Shown here piece after piece: positions 23,445-32,071 of a DNA stretch of 49,959 nucleotides. The position numbers were made by a program, and so were the translations under genes. The notes below the pieces were generated by a model. The model was not told the DNA's origin. It worked only from the letters and a program-made list of their open reading frames with translations, and made no database searches. The DNA lies in the NCBI GenBank assembly GCA_028699915.1, contig JAQVTR010000010.1, positions 1 through 49,959 of the forward strand. Direction: 5' to 3'. Origin of the DNA: Fidelibacterota bacterium (GTDB taxonomy: Bacteria > Fidelibacterota > Fidelibacteria > Fidelibacterales > Fidelibacteraceae). Position 1 is the stretch's first letter; every line of letters starts with the position of its first letter.

Positions 23445-25295
23445 TTAAAAGGCAAATAAAAGCCCGAAATTAATCCTTCTGAAAAAACTGCGCTCAATGT
23501 CAAGTTCCGTCCCCTTGTTCGGATTGTTGATCAGGATCGGCAACTCGAGCCGAACCGGGCCGATCGGAGTTTTGTAATAGATCCCGAAACCGCTGTTGAT
23601 ATAGTATTTGTCCACCTTGAGCATCTCCCGAAAATCGCTGTCAAGACGTCCGGCATCAATAAAAAGATTGACCCCGAAATTCCAGAGCAGGTCCATTCGC
23701 AATTCCGCATTGGCCATGACCTTGCTTTTTCCGGCATAGAGGGTATCGCCGGATGCGGTCAGGTAAGGATCTCCAATGGACTGGAACCAGCCGCGCACGG
23801 TCGATTCACTGCCCATCCGGTAAAGATAAATGGGATTAATGGTCTTTCTGTCAAAGAACTGTCCGATTTCAAAGCGTCCCGCCGCAACCAGATTCCGCAT
23901 AAGCCGGATATAGGTATTCAGCGAGGTCTCAATTCGGAAATAATCGGTTTCCGTCTCCTCCTGCGTACCTAGCACATACCCGCTGTAAAGCAGAATGTTC
24001 CAGCCTTTTGAAGGATAAATAAAATTATCGCGGTTGTCAAAGCGCGCCTGGATCAGAACTTCTGTCAGCGGTTCAAACCCTTCGCCCGACAGCTCGCTTT
24101 TCAGGTTCTTGAGTGCGATGGAGGTACGGGCGTAAATGTTGCGGTTGTAACGCCAGATGCTGGATAAATTGATACCGTAGTCGGTCAGTACGTCGTCTTC
24201 GCTGATCTTGAGATCGCTGAAGGGAGAGTAAATATTCCGGTTGTAATAAAGCTTCAGCGTGGTCGGCAGGCGGAAACGGATCAGCCAGGGCACGGTATAG
24301 CTGATGTTCGCGTTTACCCCGTGGTCCAGATTGAGGTTGTGAAATACCGCCTCGTACTTCAATCCGGCACTAAAGCGATGTGCGCGATGGAGCATATTCT
24401 TGTGAATCCACTGGGGCTCCACAAATAGCGAAGAATAACCGATTTTTTCGGTGTATCCCTGACTTGCGCCGAATTCCACATCAAAACGCCTGGCTTTGCT
24501 TTCGACGACCTTGATCTCCAAATCGAGCTGCTGGGTTTCGGCATCGGCATTGACGGGCATGATGTTTACTGAATTAAAGGCGCCCATCTCGTAAATGCGG
24601 TCCTGCGTGCGGTTAATGCGGTTTAGCCGGTATGTCTCGTCCTTTTTAAAATCAATGTGCTTCCGGATGGACGATTCCAATACCTGATGGTTCCCCTTGA
24701 CATAGATCTCGTCAACCGTGTAGGTTTTACCTTCCTGAATATAAAGCGTGATCTCAAGCATGCGTCCCCATTCGTATTCTTCCCGGACAGAAGCAAAGGG
24801 GTAGCCCAGTTCGCTGTAACGCGTCAGGATCTTGTTGATATTGCTGTAGTAAATATACTGCCGAAAAGGATCGCCGACGCGCATGTTCAGTAATTCCAGC
24901 ACCTCGCCGTCGCTGAGGACGGTATTCCCTTCCACGGAGACCTTTCGAATGGTAAAGCGTTCGTTTTCCCGGATATTGAAATAGAGATGCAGATGTTTTT
25001 CATTATACACCACAATGGAATCCTGGACCGTGCAGTTCAGGAATCCTTCGCTGACATAATAGTTCTTGATATTCTTGGTCTGTGATTTCAGGTAGCGGTA
25101 GCTGATGCGCTGCATAGCGCGCTGTGTATAGACCGGTTTAATATCAACGACGCGTTTCAGCTGGTTTTTACTAAAACTCTGGTTCCCTTTAAAAAAAATT
25201 TTGCGCAACTGAAAACCCGTCAGAACATCGTCATTCTGCCCGTATAACAAGTTGAAGCACAGAATCAGCAGCAAAATGGGAACAGTGCGTTTCAT
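23445..25295 (-). CDS. Omp85-family outer-membrane protein (TamA/BamA-like)
   Basis: 616 aa. Signal peptide (MKRTVPILLLILCFNLLYGQ); about three POTRA domains to residue 270 (for example RKIFFKGNQSFSKNQLKRVV, IRKVSVEGNTVLSDGEVLELL, VDEIYVKGNHQVLESSI); then a 16-strand-type barrel with the lid-lock motif TVRGW (Omp85 VRGF/Y), GFGIYYKTPIGPVRLELP and a terminal aromatic LLFAF. Inserts proteins into the outer membrane. Its start codon overlaps the TamB stop by one base (TGATG), which favours the TamA reading over BamA. Three POTRAs also fit TamA better than five-POTRA BamA. Confidence 0.85.
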   Translation of the reverse strand: MKRTVPILLLILCFNLLYGQNDDVLTGFQLRKIFFKGNQSFSKNQLKRVVDIKPVYTQRAMQRISYRYLKSQTKNIKNYYVSEGFLNCTVQDSIVVYNEKHLHLYFNIRENERFTIRKVSVEGNTVLSDGEVLELLNMRVGDPFRQYIYYSNINKILTRYSELGYPFASVREEYEWGRMLEITLYIQEGKTYTVDEIYVKGNHQVLESSIRKHIDFKKDETYRLNRINRTQDRIYEMGAFNSVNIMPVNADAETQQLDLEIKVVESKARRFDVEFGASQGYTEKIGYSSLFVEPQWIHKNMLHRAHRFSAGLKYEAVFHNLNLDHGVNANISYTVPWLIRFRLPTTLKLYYNRNIYSPFSDLKISEDDVLTDYGINLSSIWRYNRNIYARTSIALKNLKSELSGEGFEPLTEVLIQARFDNRDNFIYPSKGWNILLYSGYVLGTQEETETDYFRIETSLNTYIRLMRNLVAAGRFEIGQFFDRKTINPIYLYRMGSESTVRGWFQSIGDPYLTASGDTLYAGKSKVMANAELRMDLLWNFGVNLFIDAGRLDSDFREMLKVDKYYINSGFGIYYKTPIGPVRLELPILINNPNKGTELDIERSFFRRINFGLLFAF

Positions 25296-28200
25296 CAGTA
25301 CTGCAACCTCAGGCGGAATGCGCCGGATACGCTTTCGTCATCGGCAGAACCAACGATGGAAAGCCGGTTGTTGATACGGTATTCGATCTCGATATTCATC
25401 GGTTCCGAGCGGGACCCTTCGTAGGTCAGGTAAAAATTCCGGCCAATGCGGCCGCCGACGATCACCGCGGTGGTGCTGTCGATGTAAGTTGCTTCCCCGC
25501 CCTTGATATCGATGCGGTCCAGTCCGCTCATCACGCCGAATTTTTGTGCCTGCTGTTCCAATGGACGTTCCGCAAGCGCCAGAAGCGCGGTCGTGGTGCG
25601 CTGAGCGGTACTTTCTCCCCGTGAAAAGGTATTTTCGATCTGACCTATCGTCAGTTCCCGCACGATCTCCGCCTTGCTCAGCTGATTGTCTTCGTCAATA
25701 AAATCAATCTCCGGATTGTTGAGCGATCCCGTAATGGAGGCGATGATGCGGTTCCCTCCGCTGATCTGCTTGAAAGCCGTAAAATTCAATTCATGGTTTC
25801 CCTGAAACTGATCAAAGACAATACTGCCTTCATCCAGTTCAAATACCGATGCCCAGTAGTTAAAGAAGCCCTGACTGACTTCCAGTTGACCGCCGATACG
25901 GATGTTCTCGTCACCGGCGTATTTGAACAGCGACATTTCACCGTCCAGCGTGGCATCAATGAACTGGTTCCGCAAATAGATCTTATCCACATTGGCGTTC
26001 AGCTGGTATTCCATATAGATTTGCCGTTTTCCGGGACTTTCGATCGCGGCAACGGGGCGGTTGAACCCCAGTTCGATCAGTCCTTCCCGGATCGTAAGAT
26101 CACCGGCGACCTGCAGGGTATCCCTCCCGTGCACCGTAATGTCAAGTTCTTCCGTGGTTAAATTGAAATTTTCATCCAGCGTTACGATCGAGACCTGATT
26201 GCCGCTGATACGGATATCGAATTCCGGGCTGATGAGCTTTGTCATATCCATTTTCCCGTCCACCCTGAAATTGTGCGTATTGGTCACGGCCGTATTGTTC
26301 AGACCCAAAATACCCGCAAGCGTATAAGAAAGGGAAGGCAGCTTTCCGCGCAGGTCCACATCGGCAATATTGTCCTTCATCCGCAGTTCCCCTTCGAAAT
26401 TTTCGATCTCGTTCGCCAGCATGCTCAGCACAAGACGTCCGCCCCTGACACGAACAATGCCGTTTTTGCGACTGTTGTTAATTGATCCCTGTATTTCAAG
26501 TTCGGTAAAGAAATTCCCGGTCATGACTTCAATATCTTCGATAAAGGGTGTCAGATATAGCAACTCGTCATCCTCACCCTGAATAAAGGCATAAACCGAG
26601 CTGTCCGCAGAGAAGCGAGGCCCCTTCGGGCTGAGGCCCAGATCGGCATAGATTTGCGTATTCCCGCGGTAATTCCCGTTGTTGGCTATAAGGCGCATAT
26701 CGTTGAAATAAAGGTGTGCGCTGCGGTAATGGACTTTGCTGTTCAGGGTATCGGCGATGATCCTGTCCATGCGGGGAGCGATCACCCGCAGTTCGCCGTC
26801 CATGAGCGGATCCAGCAGGGTGCCCCCGATATCCGCCTGAAAATTCGCAGTACCGCTGACATCAAGATCTTGGGTCAGCAGCGGTAAAAGTTTGGAAAAG
26901 CGGGCGTTCTTTACGCTGATTTTTGCATTTAGGCTGTCATTTTCGAGAAACTTTAACGGATTCATGCGTGCAAAACTGATATTCAGCGGAATACTGCCCT
27001 TGAGCTGCAAACTGCGCTGAGGTTCGAATTCCACAATAAAATTTTTAATGTTCAGACGTTCCCGGGCATATTCCATTTGTGTGCGGATACGTTCCGCATA
27101 AAGTCCCAGGATGTTGGCTTTACGCAGCGAGGACTGAAGCAGAATACGGGGATCGCCCAAATAGCCGCTGATATCGAGATTGATGTCCAGCAGTCCCGCA
27201 ATACTGTCCGAAAGCACCGAGATCAGCGGAAGGCTCGCCAGATCGGCACCGGCAAGGTTAAGACTGCCCCAAAGCGAATCCTCTGCAACATCCATGGAAC
27301 CGTAGAGCAGAGCGTCACGGTAAAGAATGTCAAAACGTGACAGAGAAAATCCGCCTTCATGCAGTGCCAGGGAAAGGGTATCCAGCAAATAGATGTTCTG
27401 GTCCATATAGGTCCCCTGCAGGGAAGTAATGCGAAAGTCCCGGAAATCCCGGATCGATCCGGCCATACTGATATTGTATTGCTCTGATGACAAGTCCAGA
27501 TAATCCAGACTGATAAGATCCTTGTCCACGCGAATGTAGGTCTCGACCGCTCCAATGAGAAAAGAATCGATGGACGCGTGGTCGAAGGACATTAAAAAAG
27601 CGCCGGAAGGATTTTTCAGAATGCGGTTCCCGAACAGGGAAATATTGGTGTTGAACAGAGAAATGCGGTCGTAGTGCAAGGTATCCAGATTTACATTGAA
27701 CTGAATGTCGGGGTCCTGCAGTTCCCCGAGCAACTTAAGTGTGATCACCAGCTGTTTGGCTTCAAAGGGACTGATGCCCGGAAGTTCCAGTCCGCCGAAA
27801 TAATCAATATTTCCGTAGACATCCAGATTCAGTTTCTTCAGGTCCTCGATATTGCCGCGCAGCTTCAGGGTTCCGCCCGGCAGCGTAAGCACATTGCTGG
27901 AATCCATCCGAACGCTTTGCATACTGTCAACCAGAGCATTGCCGCTCAAGTGTGCAAAAGGAAGTCCGTAGATTTCCTGTACGTCAAGATCATAGTTGAT
28001 CTTGATCCTTTTATCCAGGTATCCGTTTGCCCTCAGGCGTCCGCGGAACCCGAAATCCGGCAAGGTCCCGTACCATTCGGACGGGCGCAATGCATGGGAA
28101 GAAAAGCTGGTGCTAAGGTATTTGTCTTTCAAATTGTAGGAACCGTACAGGGACAGATCGCTTCCGGTATTTTTAAAACTTGCTCCCAGGAGATGAATGT

Positions 28201-29098
28201 AGTCGTTCTTGTACTCGAGACTGATATTTGCGTAATGGATCTTCTTGCTGTTCAGCACGCCGCCGAAGTCGGCGATCACCGAAAAGTCCTGAAAATCGCC
28301 CATGATCCCCAGTTTCAGGCTGAGTTTATCATCCGCTGCGATAAAGGGATGTTCCAGATATTGCGAGGGACTGATCCCGTCAGCATTGAAATTGAATTGA
28401 AAACGGAAAGGTTTCTGATAGCGGATCTTCCCATTGGCACGGACCGCGGCATCATCGAGGGTAAATTTGATGTCCCGCAATTTTGCAATATTGTTTTTAA
28501 CGGTCAGTTCTCCCGACATGCCATGTAATGAAAGATCCGCAATCGGAACTGCGGTTTTAAGATCGCGGATCAGGATCTGTGCTCCGTCCCTGCGGCCGTG
28601 GTAGCTGAAACAGCCGCGGTCAATTGTTTGGGTGAAAACGGTGTCGGATCTTTGCACTTCGACCTTCAGACCTTCCAGTGTGATCTGGCCGATCGTAAAA
28701 AGGGGGAAATTCAATTCCGGTATTTCGGGCGGATCGGTTCGTGGCTCGTTGATCTTTACAAAAAGCTTTGCATCACTCAGGGTCAGAGAGTCCAGGCGGC
28801 GTCTCCCCAGCAATTCAAAAATACCGCCGTAGCGGATATTCGTGGTATCAACACTGAAAACCAGCGAGGAATCCGCATTGGCAAACACAAGGATGTCCGC
28901 TTTTAACTGTGTCCGAAGTCCGGCGCTTAAGTTCTTTATCGAAATACTGAAATTGGCCCGCTTATTGATCTGGTGGCTGAACATTTTATACAAAAGCGTC
29001 AAACCGGTATCGGTTTTCGTAAAGAATATGCCACTTAATCCTAAAAAGAGGATCAGAAACAACACGGAATAATAGTACCGCTGTTTGTGTTTGCCCAT
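25295..29098 (-). CDS. tamB: TamB/DUF490 translocation and assembly module protein
   Basis: 1267 aa from ATG 29098 (AGG six bases upstream; a TTG at 29116 overlapping the folD stop is the alternative). One N-terminal membrane anchor (YSVLFLILFLGLSGIFF), then over 1,100 residues of beta-helical repeats (AsmA-like), and the conserved C-terminal DUF490 domain around GGRIGRNFYLTYEG...IEIEYRINNRLSIVGSAD. TamB spans the periplasm and works with TamA; related proteins also move phospholipid to the outer membrane. Adjacent tamA makes a complete TAM pair. Size is typical. Confidence 0.92.
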   Translation of the reverse strand: MGKHKQRYYYSVLFLILFLGLSGIFFTKTDTGLTLLYKMFSHQINKRANFSISIKNLSAGLRTQLKADILVFANADSSLVFSVDTTNIRYGGIFELLGRRRLDSLTLSDAKLFVKINEPRTDPPEIPELNFPLFTIGQITLEGLKVEVQRSDTVFTQTIDRGCFSYHGRRDGAQILIRDLKTAVPIADLSLHGMSGELTVKNNIAKLRDIKFTLDDAAVRANGKIRYQKPFRFQFNFNADGISPSQYLEHPFIAADDKLSLKLGIMGDFQDFSVIADFGGVLNSKKIHYANISLEYKNDYIHLLGASFKNTGSDLSLYGSYNLKDKYLSTSFSSHALRPSEWYGTLPDFGFRGRLRANGYLDKRIKINYDLDVQEIYGLPFAHLSGNALVDSMQSVRMDSSNVLTLPGGTLKLRGNIEDLKKLNLDVYGNIDYFGGLELPGISPFEAKQLVITLKLLGELQDPDIQFNVNLDTLHYDRISLFNTNISLFGNRILKNPSGAFLMSFDHASIDSFLIGAVETYIRVDKDLISLDYLDLSSEQYNISMAGSIRDFRDFRITSLQGTYMDQNIYLLDTLSLALHEGGFSLSRFDILYRDALLYGSMDVAEDSLWGSLNLAGADLASLPLISVLSDSIAGLLDINLDISGYLGDPRILLQSSLRKANILGLYAERIRTQMEYARERLNIKNFIVEFEPQRSLQLKGSIPLNISFARMNPLKFLENDSLNAKISVKNARFSKLLPLLTQDLDVSGTANFQADIGGTLLDPLMDGELRVIAPRMDRIIADTLNSKVHYRSAHLYFNDMRLIANNGNYRGNTQIYADLGLSPKGPRFSADSSVYAFIQGEDDELLYLTPFIEDIEVMTGNFFTELEIQGSINNSRKNGIVRVRGGRLVLSMLANEIENFEGELRMKDNIADVDLRGKLPSLSYTLAGILGLNNTAVTNTHNFRVDGKMDMTKLISPEFDIRISGNQVSIVTLDENFNLTTEELDITVHGRDTLQVAGDLTIREGLIELGFNRPVAAIESPGKRQIYMEYQLNANVDKIYLRNQFIDATLDGEMSLFKYAGDENIRIGGQLEVSQGFFNYWASVFELDEGSIVFDQFQGNHELNFTAFKQISGGNRIIASITGSLNNPEIDFIDEDNQLSKAEIVRELTIGQIENTFSRGESTAQRTTTALLALAERPLEQQAQKFGVMSGLDRIDIKGGEATYIDSTTAVIVGGRIGRNFYLTYEGSRSEPMNIEIEYRINNRLSIVGSADDESVSGAFRLRLQY

Positions 29099-29112
29099 GT
29101 TTGCCTGTTTAA

Positions 29113-29988
29113 TCAAGGCTGTTTTTCGGCAGCCTCGACGGTGTTTTGCATTAACATGGCAATGGTCATCAGTCCCACGCCGCCCGGCACCGGAGTAATG
29201 GCCGCTGCGCGCCGGGATACCGCATCAAAATCCACATCGCCGCAAAGTCGTGTGCCGTTCCGGGCAGCCGCATCGGGAACACGGTTTACGCCGACGTCGA
29301 TCACCACCGCCCCTTCCCGGACCATGTCTTCCCGGATCATTGCCGGTACGCCTGCCGCTGCGATCAGAATATCCGCCTGCAAAGTATGGCTTTTAAGGTT
29401 TTCGGTAGCGGTATGGCAAAGGGTTACCGTAGCATTGGCGATTGGAGATTTTTGACAGAGAAGATTGGCCATCGGCTTTCCAACGATGTTCGAACGTCCC
29501 ACAATGACAACATGTTTCCCGGCAGGGCGGATATCGTAATATTCCATCATTTTCAGGATGCCTGCAGGTGTACAGGGTAGGAATGTATTGATCCCCTGTA
29601 CCATAGATCCGACATTAAAGGGATGAAAACCGTCCACGTCCTTTTCGGGAAGAATGCGCCTGATCACCGCCTGCTCGTTCAGGGGTTTTGGCAGCGGCAT
29701 CTGTACCAGAATGCCATGAATGCGCTTATTAGCATTGAGTTCATCGATCTTTGCACTTAGCACTGCCGCTTCCGTATCCCCGGGAAGCCGGAGGGTCTCG
29801 GAATAAATACCCAGTTCCTCGCAGGCGCGGCCCTTATTCCGGACATAGATGCAGGATGCCGGGTCTTCGCCGACCAGCAATACGGCCAGTCCGGGCTGAA
29901 TGCCTTTTTCCTTCAGGGCTGCGATCCGGGACCGGAGCCCCGCTTTCACTGCATCCGCAACCGGTTTTCCATACAGGATCTCTGCCAT
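29113..29988 (-). CDS. folD: Bifunctional methylene-THF dehydrogenase / methenyl-THF cyclohydrolase
   Basis: 291 aa. One-carbon enzyme of folate metabolism, NADP-dependent. Catalytic YxxxK is in ASCIYVRNKG (Tyr48, Lys52). Other family marks are LVQMPLPKPL, KDVDGFHP, CTPAGILKMM, VVIVGRSNIVGKPMANLL (nucleotide site) and TPVPGGVGLMTIAMLMQNT. Starts nine bases after rny and ends against tamB. Confidence 0.97.
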   Translation of the reverse strand: MAEILYGKPVADAVKAGLRSRIAALKEKGIQPGLAVLLVGEDPASCIYVRNKGRACEELGIYSETLRLPGDTEAAVLSAKIDELNANKRIHGILVQMPLPKPLNEQAVIRRILPEKDVDGFHPFNVGSMVQGINTFLPCTPAGILKMMEYYDIRPAGKHVVIVGRSNIVGKPMANLLCQKSPIANATVTLCHTATENLKSHTLQADILIAAAGVPAMIREDMVREGAVVIDVGVNRVPDAAARNGTRLCGDVDFDAVSRRAAAITPVPGGVGLMTIAMLMQNTVEAAEKQP

Positions 29989-29997
29989 GTTTCCTCG

Positions 29998-31545
29998 CTA
30001 TTTTGCATATCCGATCGAGCGGTGTTCACGCAAGACCGTTACTTTAATCTGGCCGGGATAGGTCAGTTCATTCTGGATCTTATTGGCAATATCTTCCGCC
30101 AGCAGATCGGAAGCCGCATCGTCGATCTGGTTTTCTTCTACGATCACGCGCACTTCGCGTCCCGCCTGAATGGCATAGGTTTTACTGACACCCTTAAAAC
30201 TGTTGGATATTTCTTCGAGTTTTTCCATCCGGTGAATATAGTTTTCCAGCGTCTGCCCGCGTGCGCCGCGCCGGGAACCGCTAATAGCATCGGCAGCTTG
30301 GACCAGCGCCGAAATGGGGTGGATCATCTCGACTTCTTCGTGGTGCGATTCAATGGCGTTGACCACGATCTTGTCTTCTTTGTTCCGGCGTGCGATATCG
30401 CCGCCGATCAATGCATGCGTGCCTTCCACATTCCGGTCGATAGCCTTGCCGATGTCATGCAGAAAGCCGGCACGCTTGGCCATCTGGCCGTCCATGCCGA
30501 GTTCCGCTGCCATCAGGCCGGACAGCCAGCCGACTTCGATGGAATGCTTTAAGATATTCTGACCGTAACTGGTACGGTATTTCAGACTTCCGATGTAATG
30601 CATCATTTCGGCGTTAAAATGCGGAAGACCCAACTCAAGGGTTGCTTCCTCGGCAGCCTGGATAATGGATTCCTCAACTTCTTTACTGGCTTTTTCGATC
30701 ATTTCCTCGATACGCGCCGGATGGATACGGCCGTCCTGGATGAGCTTTTCCAGTGCGATGCGTGCAACTTCGCGGCGTACCGGATCAAAACCCGAAAGCA
30801 CCACCGCTTCCGGAGTGTCGTCAACGATCAGCTCGATGCCGGTCAGCGCTTCAAAATGCCGGATATTCCGTCCTTCACGCCCGATCACACGGCCTTTCAT
30901 CTGATCGTTCGGCAGCGGCACGACGGCAACGGTGGATTCGGAAGTATGGTCGGCCGCCGAACGCTGTATTGCCTCTATAATTACTTTTTTTGCTTCCTTG
31001 TTGGCATTGAGGACTGCAGTTTCCTTGATCTCGCGGACCTTGATCTGAGCTTCGATCCGGGCTTTTTCATAAAGGCTTTCCTTGAGGTTCTGCTTTGCCT
31101 CTTCACGGGTCATGCCGGCAATTTTCTCAAGCCGCAACTGCTGTTCGTCGATCAGCTTATCGAGTTCTTCCTCTCGCAGGGCAGTGGCCGCTTCCTGCTG
31201 TTTCAAATTCTGTTCGTACTTCTGCAAGGCATCGTAACGCTGATCCAAACCCTCGTTCTTGCGGTCCATATTGCTTTCCCGCTTCTGTATTTCACGCTCC
31301 ATATTGCGGATATCGCGCAACTTTTCGTTGTACTCGTCTTCGCTCTTCTGTTTAATGCGGATGGCTTCATCCTTGGCTTCCAGAATAAGCTCTTTTTTAA
31401 GCGTTTCTCCTTCTTTGCGCGCACTCTCCAACAACTCGCTTTTAAAGGTTTGCAGCTTGCCGATCCTGCTCCGGAAAATAACAGCGACAACAAGGGCAGC
31501 CAGCAGTGCCGATACAAATCCCACAAGCAGATATAGTGTTACCAT
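29998..31545 (-). CDS. rny: Ribonuclease Y
   Basis: 515 aa endoribonuclease that starts bulk mRNA decay. N-terminal membrane anchor (about 4-23), long coiled coil (about 30-195, rich in Glu/Lys/Gln), KH domain with GRVIGREGRNIRHFEALTG (219-235), and HD domain with FLHDIGKAID (His363-Asp364) and ESHHEEVE. Ends in HRSIGYAK, close to the usual C-terminus. All metal ligands of the HD site that I can place are present. Lies 30 bases after zapA. Confidence 0.96.
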   Translation of the reverse strand: MVTLYLLVGFVSALLAALVVAVIFRSRIGKLQTFKSELLESARKEGETLKKELILEAKDEAIRIKQKSEDEYNEKLRDIRNMEREIQKRESNMDRKNEGLDQRYDALQKYEQNLKQQEAATALREEELDKLIDEQQLRLEKIAGMTREEAKQNLKESLYEKARIEAQIKVREIKETAVLNANKEAKKVIIEAIQRSAADHTSESTVAVVPLPNDQMKGRVIGREGRNIRHFEALTGIELIVDDTPEAVVLSGFDPVRREVARIALEKLIQDGRIHPARIEEMIEKASKEVEESIIQAAEEATLELGLPHFNAEMMHYIGSLKYRTSYGQNILKHSIEVGWLSGLMAAELGMDGQMAKRAGFLHDIGKAIDRNVEGTHALIGGDIARRNKEDKIVVNAIESHHEEVEMIHPISALVQAADAISGSRRGARGQTLENYIHRMEKLEEISNSFKGVSKTYAIQAGREVRVIVEENQIDDAASDLLAEDIANKIQNELTYPGQIKVTVLREHRSIGYAK

Positions 31546-31575
31546 GTTTTACTCCTTTTTACAGGAGCTCATTTT

Positions 31576-31908
31576 TCAGGTATTGAGATGTTCGTCGATC
31601 AGCCTGATCAGCGATTCAGAATGGTTCTGAATGTATTCCTCAACAGATTGGTTATCTTGCTTCAATTGAAACAATTCACCCGCGATGTTCAGGGCGGCAA
31701 GGATCGCAATCTTTTCGACGATCAGCTTACCGGACATATTGGCTCCGACTTCCATCATTTTGTCGTTGACATAGTCCGCGACACGATGGATAAATGCGGG
31801 ATCTTTGCCCCGCAACGGGAATTCCTGTCCGTAAATGGTCACTTTGACCGCTTTATCTTCGGGAAATTCCAGTTCAACCGTTTGGGGGTCGTGTTCATAC
31901 TTCGGCAT
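31576..31908 (-). CDS. zapA: Cell division protein ZapA
   Basis: 110 aa. Residues 20-110 match ZapA: KVTIYGQEFPLRGKDPAFIHRVADYVNDKMMEVG, then a helix with KIAILAALNIAGELFQLKQD and a C-terminal coiled coil. ZapA bundles FtsZ filaments at the septum. The first 18 residues are an acidic extension. GGAG nine bases upstream lies inside the preceding small gene, which overlaps it by 14 bp. The position next to pheT and rny is common in many phyla. Confidence 0.88.
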   Translation of the reverse strand: MPKYEHDPQTVELEFPEDKAVKVTIYGQEFPLRGKDPAFIHRVADYVNDKMMEVGANMSGKLIVEKIAILAALNIAGELFQLKQDNQSVEEYIQNHSESLIRLIDEHLNT

Positions 31909-32071
31909 GTTCGATCCACTCCGTTATTTCCGCCAATTTCGAGGTAATGCGCTCGATCTGACTCCGTGTCAGAACCAGAACACTGTCACCTTCGGATCCC
32001 TTTTGTTGTTTCAGAACTTCGAGGGCTTGGTTGATTTTTTTCTCTAAGATCTCAAAAGAGCTGATATCCAT
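31895..32071 (-). CDS. 58-aa coiled-coil protein between pheT and zapA (ZapB-like by position)
   Basis: ATG 32071 overlaps the pheT stop by one base (TAATG) and the TGA at 31897 overlaps zapA by 14 bp, so the reading frame is tightly packed between two real genes. The sequence starts MDISSFEILEKKINQALEVL and continues with QQKGSEGDS, then RSQIERITSKLAEITEWIEHAEV: two amphipathic helices with heptad-like leucine/isoleucine spacing and a polar hinge. I know no family assignment. Position and predicted coiled coil suggest a FtsZ-ring accessory protein acting with ZapA (ZapB-like). Confidence 0.7.
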   Translation of the reverse strand: MDISSFEILEKKINQALEVLKQQKGSEGDSVLVLTRSQIERITSKLAEITEWIEHAEV

